Assembly: GCA_028282785.1 (NCBI GenBank)
Contig: JANQHE010000004.1
Span: 1-64,000, forward strand
Length of the DNA: 64,000 bases
From: Bacteroidales bacterium
GTDB taxonomy: Bacteria > Bacteroidota > Bacteroidia > Bacteroidales > UBA12077
Reading direction: 5' to 3'
The first letter of the stretch is position 1. Every line of letters begins with the position of its first letter. Below the pieces are notes generated by a model, which was not told the DNA's origin, searched no databases, and saw only the letters and a list, made by a program, of their open reading frames with translations. Of the stretch, positions 45,162 through 51,962 are shown one piece after another. Made by a program: the position numbers and the translations under genes.

Positions 45162-46220
45162 TTATTTTTCCATTAATTTGTTTGCAAAAGTTACTGCTTT
45201 TTGAGCGTCCTCTGCATAACCATCGGCATTAAATTCCTGCCAGTTTTGTCCAATACCTCGTAATGCATATCCTCCAATTAATATTTTTACCTTCCCACTC
45301 ATCTTTTCACGAATGCGCTCGATAGTGCTTTTCAGTAATCCAATTTGATATGGTATAGCAATGGATAACCCAACTATATCTGCATTATTTTCTTCGATTG
45401 AATAGAGAATAGAATCGGCCGGTGTATTAGCTCCAAGGTAATAAGTATCCCAGCCATTCATTTCGAAAAAATCTGCAACCATTCTAATTCCAATCTCATG
45501 TAATTCTCCACCTACACTTGCAGCTATCATTTTACGCCCAATGCGTTCTGTTGTAAATATATAAGGATAAAGCTGGCTCATAATCTGCTGAGTTGCAGCG
45601 GAACAGAAATGTTCTTTAGCAACGGTTATTTTATTATCGAGCCATAATCGTCCAATCTCATACTGCGATTTTTGAAAAACATGCATATAAATGTCTTCAA
45701 CGGAAGTTCCATTTTTTACTGCATCTAAAATGAGTTTACCGGCAGTTTTTCTGTCTCCTTCCAGAAGGGCTTTATTATAGTTCATGGCCAGTTTACCAAG
45801 AGGATCGAGAACATTGATATAAGGTTTTGAATCTTCAATAGGAATTTTCATTTGTTCCAAACCTGCTTCAATGTATTTAGTTACCAAATCGGATTGCTCT
45901 TTAGGAAACTCTTTTTCAATAACATCTTTTGTGCATTTTAAGGTTTCAATCATTGCTTCATCAGGAAATTTCAAACCCCGAAAAAGTTTTTTAACCCAGA
46001 TTACATAATCTGTAAAAATGGTTTTATTACCCGTTTCAATAGATTCAGCAAGAAAAGGTAGGTGGTATGCTGCATCTCGAAGACTAAGTTGTTTGCCTCT
46101 TTTCCCAAACTTGTTCCAGAATTTAGGTTGGCGTTGATATTGAAGTTCTACAATTTTTTTAGCTAGCTCACCTGCTTGTAATGAAAGTTCATTTTTTATT
46201 TTTGCACCTAAAGTTTCCAT
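45162..46220 (-). CDS. Cobalamin-binding protein with CarH-type light-sensor motif
   Basis: 352 residues, first gene of the kai operon. Residues 1-140 are a helical N-terminal domain (RQPKFWNKFGKRGKQLSL, then AAYHLPFLAESI) instead of the MerR DNA-binding domain of CarH. Residues 140-225 are a four-helix cobalamin cap with W193, nine residues, E203-H204 (WLDNKITVAKEH), exactly the W-x9-EH signature of CarH/AerR photoreceptors. The Rossmann-like B12 domain follows, with the lower axial ligand His241 in GELHEIG and the later LSIA and LIGGYA motifs. In CarH these residues bind adenosylcobalamin, and light breaks the Co-C bond and changes assembly. Light or B12 sensing as input to the Kai proteins is inferred from the motif and operon position. 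Corrinoid methyl transfer is a less likely alternative. Confidence 0.85.
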   Translation of the reverse strand: METLGAKIKNELSLQAGELAKKIVELQYQRQPKFWNKFGKRGKQLSLRDAAYHLPFLAESIETGNKTIFTDYVIWVKKLFRGLKFPDEAMIETLKCTKDVIEKEFPKEQSDLVTKYIEAGLEQMKIPIEDSKPYINVLDPLGKLAMNYNKALLEGDRKTAGKLILDAVKNGTSVEDIYMHVFQKSQYEIGRLWLDNKITVAKEHFCSAATQQIMSQLYPYIFTTERIGRKMIAASVGGELHEIGIRMVADFFEMNGWDTYYLGANTPADSILYSIEENNADIVGLSIAIPYQIGLLKSTIERIREKMSGKVKILIGGYALRGIGQNWQEFNADGYAEDAQKAVTFANKLMEK

Positions 46221-46252
46221 GAGTTTTTGAGTTGATACTGATTGTAACTATA

Positions 46253-46283
46253 CAAATTACAAAAAGTTAGGGTATAGTACAAA
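46253..46283 (-). promoter_or_regulatory. Candidate promoter of the kai operon
   Basis: On the minus strand TTTG (46283-46280) is followed after 19 bases by GTAATTTG (46260-46253), close to the TTTG-N19-TANNTTTG pattern. It lies 33 bases upstream of the first operon gene, in the region shared with the divergent cysteine-cluster gene. Confidence 0.4.
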
Positions 46284-46325
46284 GGATTCATAAATCTTTT
46301 TTATCATTGCAGGAAACTTTTAAAA

Positions 46326-46577
46326 ATGGAATGTCGCCCGGGTTGTGCAGCATGTTGCATATATCCTTCCATATCTTCATCAATTCCAGGTATGCCCAAT
46401 GGTAAACCTGCAGGGGCTTCTTGTATTCAATTAAAAGAAGATTTAAGCTGTAGTATCTTTGGTTCACCCGAACGTCCAAAAGTTTGCGCAGGGTTTAAAC
46501 CAGAAAAGCTAGTTTGTGTTGATAGCGCTGAAGAAGCTTATAAAATTATCGCTTCGCTGGAGGGAATAATTTTGTAA
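46326..46577 (+). CDS. YkgJ-like cysteine-cluster protein
   Basis: 83 residues. It starts MECRPGCAACCIYPS and keeps further cysteines in SCIQLKEDLSCSIFG and PKVCAGFK, the CxxxCxxCC-type cluster of the YkgJ family, thought to bind zinc or an Fe-S cluster. The PERPKVCAGF stretch is typical. Function of the family is not established. It is divergent from the kai operon and shares the 105-base upstream region with it. Confidence 0.8.
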   Translation: MECRPGCAACCIYPSISSSIPGMPNGKPAGASCIQLKEDLSCSIFGSPERPKVCAGFKPEKLVCVDSAEEAYKIIASLEGIIL

Positions 46578-46683
46578 ACCGTAATACTTCTAAATTGGAA
46601 AAATTCTTGATAAGTTTATATCATCATAATGTTCAGTTAAAACATTAGTGCTATTTTTTTGTTGTAATTAAATAGAATAACTA

Positions 46684-46950
46684 ATGAGTTTTGATATGAC
46701 AAGGGAGGAATTTAAAGAAATGTCACTTGCCGAGCAAGGGATGTTGCTAATAAGTAGGGGTAAACATTTAACTCAAGTTAAAAAAGGGAACCAACTATTG
46801 AATCTTTATTCAATAGATGATTTTTTTGTAGAGGTCTTTTATTCGGTTTTATCTGACAAAATTGATAAAATTGAAATTATGACTGATCTTTCACGGATAG
46901 ATCATTATATTGATGAAAAACAAAAGGAAGAAAAGCCGCATATAGATTAA
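46684..46950 (+). CDS. Small unknown protein, 88 residues
   Basis: A soluble, charged protein starting MSFDMTREEFKEMSLAEQGM, with a middle VKKGNQLLNLYSIDDFFVEV and a C-terminal helix (DHYIDEKQKEEKPHID). I do not recognise the family; the pattern of a short strand-rich core framed by helices would fit a small DNA- or protein-binding domain. A decayed copy of its 3' half is found at 54778-54888, which shows the gene belongs to a duplicated or mobile small family and supports its being real. It stands alone after the cysteine-cluster gene. Confidence 0.65.
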   Translation: MSFDMTREEFKEMSLAEQGMLLISRGKHLTQVKKGNQLLNLYSIDDFFVEVFYSVLSDKIDKIEIMTDLSRIDHYIDEKQKEEKPHID

Positions 46951-47007
46951 TGTAATGTATTTTATGCCGAAATAATTAAATCATCAAGAAAATTATTATC
47001 ATTAATA

Positions 47008-47754
47008 TCACAAGACGGGAATTCTTAAGGTCTTGTTGTTTGGAGGAGTAAATAATTCTTCCTTTAACGGAATATTGAATTCGATTTCTAAAATTCGATT
47101 TTTATGTTTATATGGACCATTAGGCCCTTCTCCTTTACCAATAGTTTTGTGAGCAATAAGTATATTTTTTTCTTTTTTATAATCTAAAAATCTTATGGTA
47201 GTGGTTTCAGTTGGTTTTAACTGATATATCAAATTGGTTTTAGCATCTAAATAGTATTCCCAACTTGAACCATCAAACCATTTTACTTTAATAACGTTTG
47301 TTTTGATTCCATTAACTAATTTTGTGCCGGTGTATTCCAAATTCATTTTGTCATTGGGTTCCATAACAAATACCCCTAAAAACCAATAGAAACTTCCATT
47401 AATTATTAAAGCGTTTGAGTATTTTTCCGAAAGTTTTGACCATTTATAGACATTATCGGTAGAGTCAAATTCTGCTTTCCATGAGTTTGTTCCATCTGTT
47501 GTCGTAAACCTGGGGGCAGTTAAATTCCCGAAGATTCTATAATTTGGTTTTTTCTGATAACTATAGTTCAAACGAGAAGAGTTATTTTCTTCGTGAATTA
47601 ATTTTCTTTTGATATAAACAGTATTGATATTGTCCAGATTATCTTTTCCTCCTATCGCATCAATATATTTATTAATTATAAGGTTTAGAGAGTCGGTTTG
47701 ACTAAAAATACCTGCAGATAATAAAATCAAAGGAATTATAAAAAAATATTTCAT
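47008..47754 (-). CDS. LolA/LppX-like periplasmic protein
   Basis: 248 residues with a signal peptide (to about GIFSQ). The opening LNLIINKYIDAIGGKDNLD, then repeated strands such as YQKKPNYRIFGNL, GTNSWKAEF and WEYYLDAKTNLIYQ, is the pattern of the outer-membrane-lipoprotein-sorting (LolA-like) fold in Bacteroidota, a half-barrel that carries a lipid or lipopeptide. Its ligand is unknown. It follows the DJ-1 fusion gene on the same strand with 15 bases between, so they are likely co-transcribed. The stop codon is TGA. Confidence 0.7.
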   Translation of the reverse strand: MKYFFIIPLILLSAGIFSQTDSLNLIINKYIDAIGGKDNLDNINTVYIKRKLIHEENNSSRLNYSYQKKPNYRIFGNLTAPRFTTTDGTNSWKAEFDSTDNVYKWSKLSEKYSNALIINGSFYWFLGVFVMEPNDKMNLEYTGTKLVNGIKTNVIKVKWFDGSSWEYYLDAKTNLIYQLKPTETTTIRFLDYKKEKNILIAHKTIGKGEGPNGPYKHKNRILEIEFNIPLKEELFTPPNNKTLRIPVL

Positions 47755-47769
47755 AGAACTTAATATTAA

Positions 47770-49794
47770 TTATTTAACTATAATAAACTTTTTATAAGAA
47801 ACCATATTTTTAATACGTAACCTGCAATAATATACTCCTTCATTTAAATTTCCATCAATACTCCATTGTTTAGTTTTATTTTCACCGGATATTTTTCCAA
47901 ATGAATGAACAATTTGCCCCTGAACGTTAATTATATCAAGATAGCCATACTCATTATTTTCTAAATTATATGTTACATTTATATGATTATTAGCAGGTAT
48001 AGGAAAAACTTTAAGAGGCTCTTTGCGTGGCAGTTTGTTTGTATTAATATTTGTTCCTCTTTCGATTATATATTCGGATAACGTAAAATCTAAAGAGGAA
48101 TCTTCTTTAGACTTGTTATGCCCGGTATATATGACTTTATTGTTAGTATACACCATTGAACTAATCCAACTATTACCTTCATGTGTAAATTTTTTTGTAT
48201 TAGTTTTTTGACCATTGCTGTTTAAGTGATAAAAAATGACATCATTATTAAGTGTTGTTGACTTTGTAACACCTGCAACTAAGTACTCGTTGTTTAACTC
48301 AAGAGCAGCAATTCCATAATCGTAATAGCTACTTTCTCCGAGATCTTTTCGCCAAATTTCTTTTCCTTCTGAGTTGGTTTTTAATACAATTATATTACTT
48401 ACGTCATTATATGTAATTGCATGTGAGCCTGTTATTAAATATCCACCTTCGGAAAGTTCTATAATATCCACACCTCTTTCGTGATAGGCATTAGATCCTG
48501 TTGAGGTATATGTTTGTTCCCACAATAATGTTCCATCCAGGTTGATTTTAATTACATAAATGTCTCTATCTCCGGATGAAACAAATTTTCCAGTATTTCC
48601 AATAACTAAAAGATTATTATCACTGGTATGAATAATCTTAAATCCCATTTCGGAATTTGGTGTTCCAAAAGTTTTTTCCCAAATAATGTTACCATCAGTA
48701 TTTATTTTTACTAAATAAATATCATCCTCTCCTAAGCCAATAGATTCCGTATAACCGCACATATATAAATTATCATTATTATCTTGGCAAACGGAGTTAA
48801 AAATGTCCCAATTCTCGCCACCAAAAGTTTTTTCCCAGATTAAATCCCCATTTCTATCAATCTTTATAGCATAACCATCTACATTCTTAGAAGTAAAGGA
48901 TGTAGTAAATCCAACACTTATAAAATTATTACCACTTGTTTCAATTATTGAGTTACTGTAATCCCAACCGGAACCTCCAAAAGTTCTTTGCCAGGAGGAA
49001 TTTCCTAAGCTATCCGATTTGATTATTAATACGTCAGACTTCCCATTACCTTGTGAAAAAGTATACCCACTTGTAATTAAACTATCTGAACTGGTATGAA
49101 TAATAGATTTACCGCCATCGTTATGTTGATCAGTGGAATTAAGCTTATCAGATAAATTTTGATATTTTGCTGTAAAGTTGTTTAAGATTTCTAATATTGC
49201 ATTACAGTTTTGTTTATTGTAATGGTCACCTGCAGAACAGGTTATGATGTTTCCATCAATTACTGGTAATATATTTTTTCCAAGATAATTTGCCCCTGCA
49301 TTGGAATATTCATTACTATAATTTGGATTGCCGGTTACGTTTTTTCCGCTTATAACAGCAGCTGCAGCTAAAACTCTTACTCCTGTGCACCAGGCAGCAA
49401 CTGGAATATTTTTCTTGACTGCTTCCTGGATTAATTTTATTGTTGTAGTATTAGAAATAAAATCTCCACACGGATTTCCAGCCCAATGACTACCGGACAT
49501 TATTGTTATACAGTCGTAATTACTAATATCTATGATTTCTGATACAAGAATATCCGGGACAATAGCTGGACACCCTAAAGGTTGAGCATAAACCGGACAT
49601 GGAGAAATGTTAGCTGAAGTTCCTGCAACAATTACTTCCCAACCAAAATTTTCAAAATTATCTTTATTTAAATGGTAGTTTGCACCATAATTTTCAGGCA
49701 GTAAAATAAGAATTTTAGTCTGTTGAGAGTAAACATTTTTATTGATAACAAATATTAAAATCAGAAAAGAAATAAAATAACGAGAAGTTTTCAT
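47770..49794 (-). CDS. DJ-1/PfpI domain fused to a beta-propeller and T9SS tail
   Basis: 674 residues with a signal peptide (to VYSQ). Residues 25-210 are a DJ-1/PfpI (class I amidotransferase-like) domain: the nucleophile elbow is PVAAWCTGVRVLA with Cys136, and VIDGNIITCSAGDH is the usual closing strand. The His after the nucleophile in many members is Thr here. Residues about 225-570 contain repeated units such as GDLIWEKTFGGENWD and GNIIWEKTFG, each about 50 residues, as in SBBP-type beta-propellers. A T9SS sorting domain ends the protein (FPIPANNHINVTYNL, MVSYKKFIIVK). A secreted DJ-1-type domain is unusual, since relatives are mostly cytoplasmic. Catalysis (protease, deglycase, hydratase or none) cannot be told. 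Confidence 0.8.
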   Translation of the reverse strand: MKTSRYFISFLILIFVINKNVYSQQTKILILLPENYGANYHLNKDNFENFGWEVIVAGTSANISPCPVYAQPLGCPAIVPDILVSEIIDISNYDCITIMSGSHWAGNPCGDFISNTTTIKLIQEAVKKNIPVAAWCTGVRVLAAAAVISGKNVTGNPNYSNEYSNAGANYLGKNILPVIDGNIITCSAGDHYNKQNCNAILEILNNFTAKYQNLSDKLNSTDQHNDGGKSIIHTSSDSLITSGYTFSQGNGKSDVLIIKSDSLGNSSWQRTFGGSGWDYSNSIIETSGNNFISVGFTTSFTSKNVDGYAIKIDRNGDLIWEKTFGGENWDIFNSVCQDNNDNLYMCGYTESIGLGEDDIYLVKINTDGNIIWEKTFGTPNSEMGFKIIHTSDNNLLVIGNTGKFVSSGDRDIYVIKINLDGTLLWEQTYTSTGSNAYHERGVDIIELSEGGYLITGSHAITYNDVSNIIVLKTNSEGKEIWRKDLGESSYYDYGIAALELNNEYLVAGVTKSTTLNNDVIFYHLNSNGQKTNTKKFTHEGNSWISSMVYTNNKVIYTGHNKSKEDSSLDFTLSEYIIERGTNINTNKLPRKEPLKVFPIPANNHINVTYNLENNEYGYLDIINVQGQIVHSFGKISGENKTKQWSIDGNLNEGVYYCRLRIKNMVSYKKFIIVK

Positions 49795-49841
49795 ATAAAG
49801 CTTTTTAGGATTTACATAAAAATATTAAGAGGTAACAAATC

Positions 49842-49921
49842 AAATGTCTTGAATAATGATTCTGGACAAGTTCTATTTGGTTTAATATTTAAAAAGTCCC
49901 GGATCATTATTTAAGACATTT
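49842..49921. repeat. Large imperfect palindrome, 26-base arms
   Basis: AAATGTCTTGAATAATGATT plus CTGGAC (49842-49867) is matched by the reverse complement of 49896-49921 with three differences, around a 28-base loop. It lies in the 416-base divergent gap upstream of the DJ-1 fusion gene. Confidence 0.6.
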
Positions 49922-49978
49922 AAAACAATCCATAATGTTATTTTGGAACCGTCAATTGCTTAACAAATTAACTAAATA

Positions 49979-50069
49979 CCGACGTTGTGAACTATTTAAT
50001 GGAATGACTATTTATAATTATTGCCTTACTAATATTAATTATTAGAATGAATATTCACGACGTTGGTTA
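49979..50069. repeat. Second palindromic element, about 90 bases
   Basis: CCGACGTTGTGAA (49979-49991) opposes TTCACGACGTTGG (about 50054-50066) as an imperfect inverted repeat with two differences, around an AT-rich core. Together with the first palindrome it fills most of the divergent gap at 49795-50210, which otherwise shows no gene. Confidence 0.5.
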
Positions 50070-50210
50070 AATGTATTTGGAAAAAGATATTAAAAGAAGA
50101 CTTAATTTTTTTATCAAAAAGCTTTTGATAAACACGAGAGGGTAAGTAGTATAAAAATAGAATATTTTCTAAAAGAATAGTGATTATAAATAAACTTTAA
50201 AACTTAATTT

Positions 50211-51110
50211 ATGAAAAAAGTAAAAAGCGGATTAATAAATTTTAAAATAGTATTTACATTTATTATAACACTATTATTTTCCTGTGATAATGAGAAAGAT
50301 ACATTTATATGGCCAGAACTTTTAGAAACAGGTGAATTAATACAAATAACAACAACAAACGCAAGTAGTTGGGACTTCCACTCCCGTTGGTCAAATGATG
50401 GCTCCAAGGTTGCATTTGCTCGTTTTAATTCTACAAATTCAGATTTAAGTTTAAATATATGGAATAAGCCAACAAATGAAATAAAAAACGTTGTTTCCGG
50501 TTTATGGGGAGATTGTGCTCCGAGTTGGAGTCCGGATGACATGAAAATAGCTATCGATGTGAGAGATGAAAATGATGTATCACAGATATATATAGTTAAT
50601 GTTAATGATGGACAATTGGAAAAGTTAACTACAACCGATTCAAATAAGTTTCGCCCATGCTGGTCAAAAGATGGTAATAAAATAATTTTTACAAGTTCGG
50701 GTAATTTATATACTATGCCTGCTGAAGGAGGTTCCGGTGTGATTATACCAAATACCCAGCATGCATCAAACGCTCAGTGGAACTTTGATGACTCTCAGAT
50801 TCTTTTCGTAAAAGATTCTCAAAATGATGATATTTATATTGTAAATAATGATGGAACCGAGCTTACACTCGTGGCAGAGGGCAAAAGTGGAACAAATGAG
50901 AATTGGGCATCGTGGTCACCAGACGGAACAAAAATAATTTACCAATTATACCATAAAGGAACACCCCGGCTAATTATGAAAGATTTAAAACTTGATAAAG
51001 AATATCTACTACTGGATAAGGACGACTGTAGATTTGCAGATTGGTCTCCCGATGGAAATTCAATTGTTTTTGCACATGATGAAAATTTATGGTTACTTAG
51101 TTTAAATTAA
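50211..51110 (+). CDS. TolB/WD40-like beta-propeller lipoprotein
   Basis: 299 residues with a lipoprotein signal (ITLLFSC, Cys at about 25). The body is repeated PD40 units: FHSRWSNDGSKVAFARF, APSWSPDDMKIAIDV, RPCWSKDGNKIIFTS, ASWSPDGTKIIYQL and FADWSPDGNSIVFAHD, about six blades, as in TolB or the N-terminal propeller of S9 peptidases. Likely a membrane-anchored binding protein in the periplasm or on the surface. The broken S9 peptidase gene follows immediately in the same direction, so the two may once have worked together, as the propeller and hydrolase halves do in DPP-IV-like enzymes. Confidence 0.78.
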   Translation: MKKVKSGLINFKIVFTFIITLLFSCDNEKDTFIWPELLETGELIQITTTNASSWDFHSRWSNDGSKVAFARFNSTNSDLSLNIWNKPTNEIKNVVSGLWGDCAPSWSPDDMKIAIDVRDENDVSQIYIVNVNDGQLEKLTTTDSNKFRPCWSKDGNKIIFTSSGNLYTMPAEGGSGVIIPNTQHASNAQWNFDDSQILFVKDSQNDDIYIVNNDGTELTLVAEGKSGTNENWASWSPDGTKIIYQLYHKGTPRLIMKDLKLDKEYLLLDKDDCRFADWSPDGNSIVFAHDENLWLLSLN

Positions 51111-51959
51111 GTGTTTAAAGAGTTATGGTTATGTCAATTATCAATCCTCGGATCATTTATGGCGTATTCTCAAATTTCATTAACATGAAAACATAATCCA
51201 AGAAAAGCAGAAAAACAAAAATTAACTCTTCAAATTGACAAAATAGATGATAATAATTTCATATTTCAAATCGATTCAGTAAAGTATATTTATAATCAAT
51301 CATTAAGTTCAATTAATATTTATAATGAAACACCTCATGAAATTAGCGCAATATGGGTTTATTGTGGTATGTGCGATATAAGAGGGAGTTCTTATAACAG
51401 ATCGGTTCAGTTTAGTAAGTATTTCCCTATTAACCTTAGAGATTATCCTATAGATAATAATAAGTATATGATCGAACAACTTGCTCGTAGACATTCTTTT
51501 ATTGATATTGACAGAGTGGGTATTTGGGGAGGTTCAAGTGGAGGGTTTATGGCAGCAACAGCAATGTTAAAATATCCTGAATTTTATAAAGTTGGTATAA
51601 GTAGGGTGGGACAGCATGAATCTAATATTTTTCATGGTTGGTGGACAAATATTTTTAATTTAGATGTAAACCTTGGTGTAAATGATACAATTTATACAAA
51701 TATTTTTCTAGTAGAAAATCTAAAGGATAAGCTGTTTATTATTCATGGTGAAATTGATACAAATGTTCACCCTTCAAATTCAGCACGTTTGGTAAATGAA
51801 TTAATGAAAGCTGGTAAATATTTTGATTATTTGTTTGTTCCCGGAGGAGATCATGGTTGGAGTGAAAATCGAGAGTATGTCCGGAAAAGAATTTGGCTCT
51901 ATTTTGTTGAGAATTTGATGGATAACAGAATTAGTAATATTGAAATTATGAGTTATTAG
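51111..51959 (+). pseudogene. S9-family peptidase, broken by a stop and an internal deletion
   Basis: The frame can be followed from a GTG at 51111, directly after the preceding stop, through a signal-peptide-like stretch (LCQLSILGSFMAYSQ), an in-frame TGA at 51186-51188 (SLT*KHNPRK), and then to the catalytic domain. That domain keeps Ser in IWGGSSGGFMAATAM, Asp in IHGEIDTNVHPS and His in PGGDHGW, the prolyl-oligopeptidase triad. Relatives have 700-800 residues with an N-terminal propeller; here it is missing, as if deleted between WVYCG and MCDIRGSS. From the internal ATG at 51369 a 196-residue product could still be made. TGA is a normal stop here (for example at 47008 and 62990), so recoding is unlikely. 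Confidence 0.7.
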
Positions 51960-51962
51960 ATT

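Noticed and set aside
49979-50069. Palindrome as an integron attC site
   Set aside because: The GTTG-type ends are suggestive, but no integrase gene or cassette array is near and the core sites do not fit well.
51186-51188. TGA read as tryptophan or selenocysteine in the S9 gene
   Set aside because: Other genes in the window end with TGA, no selenocysteine hairpin is visible, and the gene also lacks its propeller domain.
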